The notes: generated from the sequence alone by a model not told the origin. A stretch of DNA of 64,000 bases from Coriolopsis trogii (GCA_020543525.1 JAHYIO010000039.1:2462848-2526847), one strand, 5' to 3'. Counted from the stretch's first letter, positions 34,649 through 44,340 are shown. A program made the numbers and translations.

Positions 34649-35269
34649 CTCCCTGATAATCGCTGTCTCTCTTGCACGAGTGCGTGTGCTTTATATCGGT
34701 GAGTAGTAGCAGAGGAGCCGACTGTCGTTCAAACTTCATCTCATCAGCAAGAAGTTGAACCATCGGTGTTCGCAACTGCCACCAGACGTCGGTCGGTGCC
34801 ATGATGGGCCTTGACGAGTCGTCTGGTCATCCGTCAAACAAAACACCTTGTGATTTCGATCGTTCAAAGGCCTGCATAGGGAAGGGGATGAAGAGGCTGG
34901 TCACCGTATCGGACACAACGACCGGCGTGTTATCTAGAGCTAAGCATGATCAAAATAGACGTGACATTTGGGTGTCGAGAATGGTTGTGAACAGGGGGTG
35001 GTTCGGCCGTCCTTCATTGATGAGAGCTAGCCTCGAGTTTGCGAACCATTCTTTGCACGGACTCTTGTGATACTCGATCTATCCAATCCCACACGCAGTA
35101 CATCCACGCTCACCTGCAAACCAGTCGGTACGGTACGTGCACCATCGCCCAACGTGTGCCAGCTCTCGCGTCTCACCCTCTTCACCACGGACACTGATGT
35201 AGCAGCCAGTCGCACGACGCACGATGACGCGACGACTGACGAGTCATGCCCAACGTCCCCAGCATCCTC
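34649..35269. other. PT14 promoter region
   Basis: Contains the second copy of the duplicated promoter block (about 34687-34890) and the 3' flank of PT15. No gene recognised. Confidence 0.45.
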
Positions 35270-36593
35270 TCAGCTCTCCCCCCGGCTTTCGACCCTCCCC
35301 TGATAAGCAGGCACCTCCACCCCAACGACCTCCTCCCCATACACCAATACCACCTCCCGCTCTCCCCACTCCAAAGCACTCAGATCGAGCACCCCAGGCG
35401 GGCCTCCCGCAAGCCTCACCCGTCCGTCTGCCGACCGCCGTCGGTGCACGCTCGAGGCCGGTCCGGATGAGTCGGCCGCGTCCAAAGAGACGAGCGGGAG
35501 TGGGACGGTCTGGACGGTCTCGCTGGAGGCCGCGCGCGGAGTCGTCGCCGTGCTCAAAGTCAGGTTTGAGGACGCTGCCGATGGAACGGAAACGGACGCA
35601 GGACGGGGACGATCCTGGGCGTCGCCAATGGGGCTCGTCGGGTGCGCACACATATCGCTACCAGTGCCAATCCTCTGCACGCTCAAAGACGTCCATAGAC
35701 CCCGTGGCCCGCCCGCACCCGCGCCCCGTCTCCCAAAGTACGCAGACGGCGGCGATGTGGTGCTCCAAGGCGAGCTGTACGACGGTGGAGAGGCGAGCGT
35801 CGAGACCAACGCGGAGTGGGAGAAGTCGAGGTTGGAGCGGTGGGTGCGGTATGATGGCGGGAGGGTCGAGGAGGTGATTATCGAGCTTTCGTCAGCGTCG
35901 GTGTATATGTCTGCTTCTGCGTCTGCGTCTGCGCCGGTGTCGGGGTCGGGGTCGGCGTGCGGGTGCGGGTCGTACTCGGCCTGTGTTTCAATTAGCTGGG
36001 ATGGTGAGGGCGGGCGCGAGCGCAGAGTAGGAGCAGATGGGGAGTCTGTTTTGGTGATTGGGGGGGGGGGGTGGAGGGAGAGGGCGCCCGGTAGGTGCCG
36101 GGAGGACGTCGGCCAAGGGCGGGAGAGAGAAAGGCAGCAGAGAGGCTCGGATGAAGAGCTTGGAGGACGGCCTCGCAGACGGCCCGGGCAACGGCGACTG
36201 CTGGTTCTCGCCGGCAGTGGAACGGGGTATCTGATCGGATTCGTTACCTGTGCGTGTCAGCCTGTCTTCGATTTGGGGTATCGAGCGGGGAATGATCCTG
36301 CTCTCCTGCAGGTCGGGATTGTGCGGGGTCCTGGAGCGTCGTCGAGCTCCTGCAATGGATACACGCATGAGTATCGTGCCCGCCTCGTAGTGAATGGAAG
36401 AGGGACGACACTCACTCGACGACTTAGCCTCCACATGCAGAGCGATCCAAATAGCCATGGCAGCCACGGAGAGGAGCAGCGCTGCGGACGGTCCTGTATG
36501 GATACATGCGGATGTGAGCTCTTGGTATGTGGGAGACGTACCGAAAGAGAACGCTGTTGCCACGATAGTCCCTGTGGTAAAGTTGCTGGACAT
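35270..36593 (-). pseudogene. PT15: short-form PY-tail membrane protein, frameshifted at a 12-G run
   Basis: Minus-strand exons 36593-36542 and 36493-36416 (MSSNFTTGTIVATAFSF plus GPSAALLLSVAAMAIWIALHV) make the helix, with phase-1 introns as in PT13 and PT14. The third exon starts at 36349 (RARRRSRTPHNPDLQESR) and should run to 35270, but it is 1080 nt, one base too long to stay in frame. The frame breaks at 12 consecutive G on the plus strand (36060-36071). Beyond it, the expected motifs are intact in the other frame: TSSTLPPSYRTHRS, PPSYSSPW, RRSADGRVRLAGGPPG and REVVLVYGEEVVG ending VPAYQGRVES. This may be a real inactivating slip, a slippage-prone polymorphic tract, or a homopolymer error in the assembly. 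Confidence 0.7.
36060..36071. repeat. Homopolymer run of 12 G inside a PT coding exon
   Basis: Twelve G in a row on the plus strand (poly-Pro codons on the minus strand of PT15). It coincides with the point where the reading frame changes. Confidence 0.9.
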
Positions 36594-37111
36594 CCCTACT
36601 GTGACGTTGTAGAATGGGATCGTTCTGGCGACCAACGACAGAACGGGCGAAACTGCACGCGTGCTTTATGGCTCATGAGGATTGATTAGGCAACTGATGT
36701 ACGAGGTCGAGATGTGAGAAGAGGGAGGCACCAGTGTTGGTAGCAAGCAAATGAATGCGGTCGCCATGTCAGCTCAGAGCAGAAGCTTCCTGCATCATTC
36801 ACTGAGAACACTTCGAATTCCGGTTTGTGTTACCTTGCGTGGTGACAACAGCGGCCACAGAAGATGTTCATTGCAAAGATGGGACAGAGCCCGGGAAGAG
36901 ATGGCGCTTACGGAGCATAGAGAAGACGGTGGAATGCACGTACCATGTTCGCTATTGCAGAGGACACACTCCTAGGCTACCGAGAAGACCAGACATCACA
37001 GCTCCTAGCGGGATATGTATCGTACATGTGAGTAAACTTCCTGTTTGATGGTCGTGAGCGTTGACGAGTGTCGTGCGAGCGTATACGCACCTTCCTTTGG
37101 CCAATTTGCGC
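36594..37111. other. Intergenic between PT15 and an EthD-like gene
   Basis: About 520 bases with the PT15 promoter. No gene recognised. Confidence 0.4.
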
Positions 37112-37813
37112 TCACTGGCGATCCCAGGTCCTCAATAGCTTGAAGAGCCTGACGTCGAGCGCAGTGGGATATGCCAATGCGTTCTTTGCCCAGGGAGTCT
37201 CGATGGCGGCCTTGAACTCGGGCGAGGCGAAGACGGCGGGATCGGACCACTCGTGGAGGGCGAGATAGTTGAATGTAGTGGTGGGCTTGAGGGAGTCGTC
37301 TGAGCCAGACGCGCCCGAGTCGCGGAGGGTGTAGCGGGAGGTGCGGACCCAGTGGGGGGACTTTGCGAGCATGGCGACGTGCTCTTGGTTGTACCAGTTG
37401 TTGAAGTCGTCCTCGTGCTCGGGCGGGATCTGGGCGTGGAGGACGGAGATGAGGATGCCCGGATTGAGGGGGCTGTAGGCGTCGCCGTCGCGCGGGGGGA
37501 CGGGGACGGGGAGGGACTGGTAGGTGCGACGGTCGAGGAGGGCGATGCGGGAGAGGATGTCGGTCTCGCGGACGGTGCGGGAGCTGGCGAGGTCGGCGTA
37601 GGGGGGCTGGTTGACGGCGTCGACGTCTGTGAGGTCGTAGAGGGCGAGATAGGAAGGCTTTTTGCCATCGATGGCGGCCCAGCGGGACCAGGAGTGGAAG
37701 GCAGGAATGGGGATGCGGAGGGGGACGTGCTCGTTGTCGTACCAGTCGTTGTACTCTGCGTCGGAGACGGCGTGGCCAGGGTCGGAGAAGACGAAGAGGA
37801 TGCCGGGGGCCAT
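37112..37813 (-). CDS. EthD-like dimeric alpha/beta-barrel protein
   Basis: A single uninterrupted exon of 233 residues starting MAPGILFVFSDPGHAVSDAE. It consists of two halves of about 110 residues, each with the EthD-type helix motif: DWYDNEHVPLRI near residue 24 and NWYNQEHVAMLAKSPHW near 140. Matching strands are YLALYDLTD and YLALHEWSDP. Such two-domain proteins fold as a ferredoxin-like dimeric barrel; relatives act on small aromatic or polyketide compounds or have no known substrate. The conserved Trp-Tyr-x-x-Glu-His is present in both halves. There is no signal peptide. It lies head-to-tail with a paralogue at 37957-38727, with a third at 45424-46176. The region upstream carries paired palindromes (listed separately). 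Confidence 0.8.
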   Translation of the reverse strand: MAPGILFVFSDPGHAVSDAEYNDWYDNEHVPLRIPIPAFHSWSRWAAIDGKKPSYLALYDLTDVDAVNQPPYADLASSRTVRETDILSRIALLDRRTYQSLPVPVPPRDGDAYSPLNPGILISVLHAQIPPEHEDDFNNWYNQEHVAMLAKSPHWVRTSRYTLRDSGASGSDDSLKPTTTFNYLALHEWSDPAVFASPEFKAAIETPWAKNALAYPTALDVRLFKLLRTWDRQ

Positions 37814-37907
37814 CGGGGGCGGAGAGTTGGGTTGTGTACGACGTTGGCGGGAGGGAGTGGACGGAGGAGTGCCACAATCACAACAAGCACAAACAGAGCC
37901 AGGCTTG

Positions 37908-37941
37908 TGTTGGACAACATATCGGTATGTGTTGGACAACA
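37908..37941. promoter_or_regulatory. Two 12-bp palindromes spaced 22 bp apart
   Basis: TGTTGGACAACA occurs at 37908-37919 and 37930-37941, identical, each self-complementary, starts 22 bp apart (about two helical turns). They lie 95-128 bp upstream of the EthD-like start at 37813, followed by a related TGTACAACATGT. This spacing suits cooperative binding of a dimeric regulator on one face of DNA. No promoter element was otherwise seen. Confidence 0.6.
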
Positions 37942-37956
37942 TATGTACAACATGTC

Positions 37957-38727
37957 CTACACAGCCCAGCGAGCCCAGGTGCCGACGACGCGAAAGACGC
38001 GGATGTGGTAGCGGCTGACTCGGTCGTCGTTGAGCACCTGCGCCCGCCACGGCGTCGTCGTCGCCTGCTTGAACTCGCGCGTCCCAAACACGTCCACCGA
38101 CGTCCACTCGTGCACCGCCAGCCACTGCCCCGCCCGCCCCCCGCCCTCCCGCCCCAGGACCTCCTTCAGCCCATACCGCCGGCTCCGCACCCACCCGGGC
38201 ACCCGCGCCAGCAGCGGCATGTGCTCCTCGTCGAACCACCGCGCAAACTCCGCCTCTGCAGACGCCTCCATCTCCACCTCCACTACGCTCACGTACTTTC
38301 CCTCCTCCTCCGCCCCCCGCCTCCGCTCCGCCACCGGCTCGTACACCCTCCGCTCGATCCGCTCGACCCGCTCCTCCATTCCCCTCCCCCTCCCCACCCC
38401 CATCATCCTCCGCACCTCGGACGCACACCCGTCGTCCGACTCGTACCCCCCGTCGCCCGACTCGTCCCCGTCTCCATCCCGCCCAGTCAGCGCCACATAT
38501 CCTGCGTCCCGCACCGCTTCCGCCGACGCCAGCTCGTACAGCGCCAGGTGCTCCGGCGTCTGCCCGTCGGCCGCCTTGTATCGCGTCGCGGACAGAAAGA
38601 CCGGCCCCGGCAGGTTCAGCAGCGGCCAGACGTGCGTCGTGTCGTGCCACCGCTCGTACTCGGCCGACGTGACAGACGGCCCCAGCGTCGTGTACACGAG
38701 CAGCATCCCGCGCGCCGAGTTGGGCAT
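37957..38727 (-). CDS. EthD-like dimeric alpha/beta-barrel protein, diverged
   Basis: Single exon, 256 residues, starting MPNSARGMLLVYTTLGPSV. The N-terminal half has a changed helix motif (RWHDTTHVWPLLNLPG), while the C-terminal half keeps RWFDEEHMPLLARVPGW. It ends with the usual strand HIRVFRVVGTW. Between the halves is an insertion of about 40 residues, rich in Gly, Asp and Arg (GRDGDGDESGDGGYESDD), absent from the neighbouring paralogue. The third codon position is very G/C-rich, giving long shadow frames on the other strand. The reading start is the first ATG. Substrate unknown; loss of Tyr-x-x-Glu-His in the first half suggests the site there may be lost. Confidence 0.78.
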   Translation of the reverse strand: MPNSARGMLLVYTTLGPSVTSAEYERWHDTTHVWPLLNLPGPVFLSATRYKAADGQTPEHLALYELASAEAVRDAGYVALTGRDGDGDESGDGGYESDDGCASEVRRMMGVGRGRGMEERVERIERRVYEPVAERRRGAEEEGKYVSVVEVEMEASAEAEFARWFDEEHMPLLARVPGWVRSRRYGLKEVLGREGGGRAGQWLAVHEWTSVDVFGTREFKQATTTPWRAQVLNDDRVSRYHIRVFRVVGTWARWAV

Positions 38728-39336
38728 TGTGATGTAATGAGTTCAGTGGTGAGTGCTCGTATTCACAAGCGAGAGGCAGGAGGTAGGTCGCGATGGACGC
38801 TCGCTGGCCGTCGTCCGTCTCTGCGACTTCGTGAGGCGGTGAGCGTGGCGTTCATGTGCAACTGTGCTTCGGTCTCCCCGGTGGACAGCTCGCAGATGCG
38901 CGTGATGCAGACGTTAGATTCACTTTGCAGCGCTCTCACGACACGCCCATTCCGTCCGTGAACGGTGACGGCCGCGGCGTTCATGTGATGGACCGATGCT
39001 CTGCACAGACCGCTCTCGATGCGTCCGCTCGCGAGCGGTCGTTCGGGTACTTACACGGTCGACATGTACATGTGTGCTGTTCGCCAGCGGTGCAGTGGTT
39101 TGGAAACCTTTCTTTAAGCAGCCATTGGGCGCGCGTGTTCAACATCGAGCAGCTGTGATCGCATTCCAAACGCATTCATCTTGTCTTCACGTGTCATTAT
39201 CTCTGTGTCTTCCCGGAGAACCGCATTGGCGTAGTCTGACTCCCTACCCCTAGCGTGTATTCAGCCCGATATAATATCACACATATGAGAGATTCGGTTC
39301 AATTACATCAGTATGCACTTCTTTGAACACTCGTAA
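38728..39336. other. Intergenic, no gene recognised
   Basis: About 600 bases between the second EthD-like gene (its promoter side) and the small gene at 39337-39733. Nothing recognisable. Confidence 0.4.
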
Positions 39337-39733
39337 CTACTCCTCATAGATGACCATCAAGCACAGAGTCTCCGTCTTAGTGTCGAGGTTGGACGCATAT
39401 TCGACCGAGCGAACCTCGTTCTCATGTTGGCCGCCGCGCCCGGTGATGACTTCTGTGGCGGAGGCCTTGTGTTTGATCTTTCTGCGTCGTGAGGAATGCG
39501 GTGGTTGTAGAGTAGGAGAGCTCATACCGTGCTTTTGGTCTTTTACCGCACTCTTGAATGACCAAGTACTCGTACGTTTCGCTGTTGTATGTGAATTCAC
39601 CTGGCTTGAACGTCGCGGGTTCCGACTCCCTACAGAACGACCGAGCATCAGTGCTGAGTGGCATCGAGAGAGAGAGAGATACACACACCTGTCGCAGGAA
39701 ACGCTGATTTTCTTCACGTCGAGGTTGAGACAT
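39337..39733 (-). CDS. Small conserved-looking hypothetical protein
   Basis: Minus-strand exons 39733-39687, 39629-39528 and 39481-39337, phases 2 and 2, give 97 residues. The protein begins MSQPRREENQRFLRQ, continues FKPGEFTYNSETYEYLVIQE, has a basic stretch (KRPKARKIKHKAS) and ends SNLDTKTETLCLMVIYEE. The alternation of polar and hydrophobic residues suggests a small beta-rich fold. There is no signal peptide or membrane segment. I do not recognise the family. The splice choices were the ones that kept the coding-like segments in one frame; an alternative donor at 39546 would put the last exon out of frame. Confidence 0.6.
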
Positions 39734-40075
39734 TGAAATCCCGAATTGTCTCGAGAGGATTCCACACGGTATGTTGTCTTGGCTCTCCTCATGTGGCGGT
39801 CTCGACGTTACCAATGTACTATGGCATCAGGTGCTCCAAAATCCGGCCGAGGGTCGCTGACGGACTCCCGTGCTGCGTGGGTTCATGGAGGCAGAGCAAA
39901 GGGCCCAAGAGTCGAGAGTGGGCAGAACTCGTCAGTGTTCGTCAGATTTACACTCGAAAGACAACATTCTATAGGCATAACGATGCTCGCTTGTAGACAC
40001 GAAGAAGGTGCACGCGCCGTGCACTCAATGCGCCGCTGATGCCTCCATAGAGCGCTGCTGGCTTGGTGCGTGCTA

Positions 40076-40342
40076 CTAGGAATTCAAAGCGCGCTCACGG
40101 GGCGGACCGCCCTCAGGCTGGAATTGAAACGTTCGCCGCACAGAATATGCAGATGATATCATTTCGACGGGGCCTACGGACGGCAGCCAGCGCTCGGAGA
40201 CTGTCACAGAATGGGTGATGCCCATTCCCGGGGACACAACATAGCCCTTGTCGTCTACAAGCGAAAACCGGGACGTGAAGTCTCTACTGGTCAGTTGTGC
40301 AAAATCGACGGTATGGGTAGACTGTGCCTGCTGCCCCGGCAA
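40076..40342 (-). CDS. Hypothetical protein, 3' part only resolved
   Basis: A minus-strand frame ending with TAG at 40076-40078 holds a segment with coding character (TSRDFTSRFSLVDDKGYVVS, SVTVSERWLPSVGPVEM, FQFQPEGGPPRERALNS). The upstream exons, perhaps starting near 40696 (MTLIKLTAFFRPSSTPRRG), could not be joined with confidence. Family not recognised. It lies between two small orphan genes and may belong to the same type of small beta-rich protein as the gene at 41458, but this is a guess. Confidence 0.4.
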   Translation of the reverse strand: MPGQQAQSTHTVDFAQLTSRDFTSRFSLVDDKGYVVSPGMGITHSVTVSERWLPSVGPVEMISSAYSVRRTFQFQPEGGPPRERALNS

Positions 40343-41375
40343 TTATGCAATCATCATTTGGCCAAAGGCGCGTTGTCACGAAGTAACTCGAGTCACATTC
40401 GGATTCAGACTCGAGTCGTTGTTGGTACCCATTCACTCGGGTGCTCAAACACTGCAGGCATAATTGTGATTGAGCGACCTCTTCTCTTCCCGGAGGCTGG
40501 TCTATCTTTCAGCTTGACACGGACACGTTAAAGGACTGGTCATCTTCCCGCCTGCGGGATCGACCAACTGACATTCAAACGTCCAACAATAGCAGGTATG
40601 CCAGTAACTGCGTGTGTATTTGCGTAGCATGCTGACTTGCCCCCTTCTTGGAGTTGAACTCGGACGAAAGAATGCTGTCAGCTTGATCAACGTCATCGTG
40701 TCAGCTAGGTACTCTCAATTCTCTATTCCAACCCCGAGACGTTCATAACTCCTCCAGGTCTGTAATGGGCTATACGTCATGATGGTGCTCTGAAGAATTC
40801 GCCGCTATCAATAACTGAGGGTGCCGCTTGTCCGTCATGTGCCTTCTCAGTTGAATAGTAGCGGCATCTCGACAGCAACGTCTAGCAGAGCGGTGTGTAC
40901 GTGTTGTTGCCACCTATCACAATAGTCCTCTATCATCTTCTCATGAGCATCGAAAACATCGCCGCGACGGCGAGTTGCCTCGTCAGCAACCCCAGTACCA
41001 AACACTGGCAGTGACGTGGCCTTCATTGCCCCCTGTTGTACGCTGACTGGTGGCGTTTTCCTGCCGCTAGTTCAGTGGCGACGCGTAGAAGAAGACCCGA
41101 TGACGGGAATACACCAATATCTCTGATGCATCAGTACTTGGTACGCGATAACCGGTGGGCAATATCACTCACGCATAATGTGTCAACTTGCGACCCATTC
41201 AGGTCGATTGGTGAGATCACAACACAAGGGGCACTACTGACACATTTTTGGCCTCTGTGAGCGGAGCGGCGGCCCCTGTCACGATGCAGTCTCTTGAATG
41301 ATAGACAACTACGGAGGCAAATCCGGGGCAACACGTAGACTCACCATAAAGAAAGGCAACAGTGAGTGTTCGACA
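40343..41375. other. Mostly intergenic
   Basis: About 1 kb with possible 5' exons of the preceding minus-strand gene. No further gene recognised. Confidence 0.35.
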
Positions 41376-41383
41376 TATAAATA
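41376..41383 (+). promoter_or_regulatory. TATA box of the gene at 41458
   Basis: TATAAATA lies 75 bp before the ATG at 41458, followed by a C/T-rich stretch (about 41400-41455) as is common around fungal transcription start sites. It is the clearest TATA box in the window. Confidence 0.6.
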
Positions 41384-41457
41384 CCAGGCAGCGTTGAGCT
41401 TCAGTCCTCCACCAACATACAGACGACTCCCTCTTCCTCACCTCAGCTGTCTTCAAC

Positions 41458-42229
41458 ATGTCGAACAACACCACTGTTATCTGTGGTCTCAACGATTACC
41501 TTCACGACCACTCTGACTTCTCCGAGCACGTATCCCGTTATGCTGCCTCAGGGGATCTAGACTACAGGAACATTACCTTCACCGTCCCCGCGCCCAACAA
41601 GCATGACTGGGTTGCTTACACGCTAGTGAAGGATACTCAGCCCATCGACCGTACCATCATCAAGCAGGCCCATGTGGATGCACACGCTATGGAAGCTCAT
41701 CCTCCCATGGCAGAACTATTGTATAACAAGCAAACCTCGCAGATCAAGAGCAAGATCACACTTGGTCAAGGAGATATAAAGCTTACCTACACATACCGTA
41801 GGTAAGTTGTTGGCCAACACTCATTACCCTTGTTGGCAGTAACGCCTCTCTTTAGGACCGCCACCAAGACGGAGCCTATCTCGGTCAACTATAGCATTAC
41901 GGAAGTTGCAAAAGACTTCCCTCTCCAGTCTTACGAGATGCGGTTCAAGGATGGCATGATACAGGTAATTTGTTCGTCTCACCACCAAGAGCCATAGCTT
42001 ACTGCCGGCACAGATCATAAGAGTTCCTGAAGACGTGACCATCCTCCAGCTTTTCAAGGACAGAACAATTGGTGGAAGGAGGATGACTATGATCTACCAC
42101 AAAGGAAGCCTCAACCCGATCACAGTACCGGAACAAGAGGTCATCGAAGGAGCGCCCCCGGAGTCTCTCGAACAACAACTCCTCAGGGCCCTTATGCTCC
42201 TCATGATCGGTCGTACCTTCCTTGGGTAA
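41458..42229 (+). CDS. Orphan protein with a strong promoter
   Basis: Exons 41458-41801, 41856-41964 and 42014-42229 (phases 2 and 0) give 222 residues. The start MSNNTTVICGLNDYLHDH follows a TATA box at 41376. The protein is hydrophilic, with a beta-rich middle (YRNITFTVPAPNKHDWVAYT, SKITLGQGDIKLTYTYRR) and a hydrophobic C-terminal helix (QQLLRALMLLMIGRTFLG). No signal peptide, known motif or catalytic pattern is evident. Codon use is more balanced than in the G/C-rich neighbours. I do not recognise the family. The C-terminal hydrophobic segment could anchor the protein or pack in a core. Confidence 0.72.
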
Positions 42230-42898
42230 AGTGGCGCCTACGCGAGGTCAGAAGGAGCCCATGTGTACTATAACCACAATGTATGGTCCGATTGATGTAT
42301 GAAGCCACGTGATGCCAGAATGATCATACAGAACGCGAAAGACGCAGGCCGAGCTAGAGTTGAACGGGACCTGAGAGCATCAATGCGCACACAATGTCTT
42401 TTCACACATCGTTGTTTGCCCTAAACATATTCAGCGAAAATTTAGGAGAGCGAACGCAGCACACTACGTTTGCCCACATGTGTGATCTTCTCCCAAACCT
42501 GCCGTCGTGACAGTCATCACCGCCTCCATCAGGGTCCATGCGCACGGCCGGCACAGCCTTCAAGACGTGACACGTGAAGCCATGCATAGCGCATGATGAT
42601 GTACTACGTCAGGAGTAAGCGGCTCTCTTAGTTGGACGCATTCTGACTCTTCTCTGCTCGTAAAACTAACAGGGGACCTATGAGAACAGGGCATGGCGAT
42701 TCCATAATTCATGCAAGAGGTTTATCAGTCTTCGCCGTGTGTCAGAGCCTGTGACGCGTGCATCGCATCGCCCCCTACATCGAGGCGCGAGTCAATGAAT
42801 TAAAGGCAGTCATCCAGAGAGGAGAGGAAACAAACACGCGAAGAGAGCAAGAGATTATCCAGTGAGAGTGCAAAGTCCATCCATCCTCCTCGCACCGA
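42230..42898. other. Intergenic, no gene recognised
   Basis: About 670 bases between the 3' ends of two convergent genes. Confidence 0.45.
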
Positions 42899-44340
42899 TC
42901 ATCCATAGCGCGCGCGAGACGTGCGGCCTATCAGCTCCGTCTCCTCGCTGTCGGACGAGTGCCAAGAGGAGATGCGGACGCCGTCAATCGTGCTCGCGCC
43001 GGCCGTCTCCCGCGTGCGCAGCGTGTCCGCGCTGTCGACGGTCCGCAACGTGGGGGCGGGGCTCGTCGCGCGGCCCACCGCGCCGGGCGCATACGACAAG
43101 CTCGAGCTCGTATACCGCGGCTGGGAGACGAGCGTGGCGACGTCCGAGCTGTCCGCGACGGATGCGGACGCCGAGGCTGCAGAGACGGACGCGGAAGTGG
43201 AGCTGCGCGGTCCGCGTGTGGCTGTGCCCGCGCCTGCGCCTGCGCCAACACGGCCGTAGACGTTGTCGAACGCGGAGGGCGAGGTGGACCAGGCGACGGG
43301 GCTGAGGGGCGGTTTGATGCCCATGGCGAGCAGGCTGGCCGTCGCGCGCGCGGAGGGTGCGAGGGTGGCCGAGTCTGCTTCGGACGAGCGTGCGGCGGAG
43401 CGCGTTGTGGTGGTCGTCGTTGTCGTCAGAGTGGGAGAGGGAGAGCGGGAACGGGAGCGGTGTTTGGACGGGGGGAGGAAGGGGAGGGTGACGTGTGATG
43501 CGGTGGAGGTGGATGATGGGTAGGATGGGAGCGTCGTGTGTGATGGGTCTGCGTGCCAGGGCACTTCAGTGAAAGCGAGGGAGGGACGATGGAGATGAAC
43601 GCACCGTCGAATGGGTTGACTGCATGCCCTGCCCGGGTCTCCTTCATGTCCCTCCCCGTGCGAGAGAAACCCTCGAAGCGCGCGTCGCCGTACTTGAAGC
43701 CCAAGAGCGTGCCTGAGCCAAATGTGCCCCTGCGGAGGAGGAAAAGGAAGAGAGCGACGAGGACTAGTGCGAGAAGGACGCCGAGGACGATACCGAGGAC
43801 GCTGAGGAGGCCGAGGGAGTGGTCGTCTGGGTCGACGATGACGGGGCTGGTCGGCCAAGGGTCGGATGAGAGGAGAGTGGTAGTGACGCCGGTGGCTGCG
43901 AGGGAGGTGCGTGTCCAGGTAGCAGTGGCGGTAGCAGTGGCGGTAAGAGTGGATTGTATGGTCGAGTAGGTGGTCAGGGTACCGGTAGAGGTGAAGAGCG
44001 AAGAGGCGGATCCGGTGACGGTAGAGGACGGGTGAGAGGAGTAGGTCGTTGCAGAGTCGGGCGGGGGGCTAGAGTCGGACGGGAGAGAGGTTGTCGAAGA
44101 GTCGTACGGGTCTGATATGGAATGTGCGGAGAGAGGCAAGGTGGGAGTGGGAAAGGTGGGGGATGGACAGCCATTCGGGAACCTGGGAGGACATGGACGG
44201 CCAACACAGCCAGGCGGACAAGTCGGTTGTGGTGGATGGGTCAACGAGAGATCTGGCGGAAAGTGGTCGTCGCCGGGGTTGCGTTGATTGTCTGGGGGAA
44301 ATCGTTTGGAATGAGTGGGTATGGATGTGGGATGGGGCAT
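42899..44340 (-). CDS. Stalked single-pass membrane protein
   Basis: Minus-strand exons 44340-43605 and 43563-42899, phase 1, give 466 residues. The ectodomain is low-complexity Pro/Ser/Thr with one Cys-containing segment (PTCPPGCVGRPCPPRF) and a long Thr/Ser stalk (TLTATATATATWTRTS). The membrane helix (LLSVLGIVLGVLLALVLVALFLFLL) is followed by RRGTF and, just before the intron, the hinge HAVNPFDG, like the KPFG/FPYG hinge of the PT long forms at the same phase-1 intron. The tail is Ser/Arg-rich with TLPSYPSS and an imperfect SQPRYTSS. No signal peptide precedes the chosen ATG, so an upstream exon is likely. It may be a cell-wall stress sensor-like protein of the WSC/MID2 type by layout, not by sequence. 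Confidence 0.72.

Noticed and set aside
35550..36689. Plus-strand frame of 379 codons over PT15
   Set aside because: Antisense of PT15; it contains a Gly-rich run translating the G tract and has no domain.
37112..38650. Single long minus-strand frame of 512 codons joining two EthD-like genes
   Set aside because: The upstream part is the antisense frame shadow of the G/C-rich neighbour at 37957-38727. The real start MAPGILFVFSDPG at 37813 restores the normal family length, and the sequence between contains regulatory-like palindromes.
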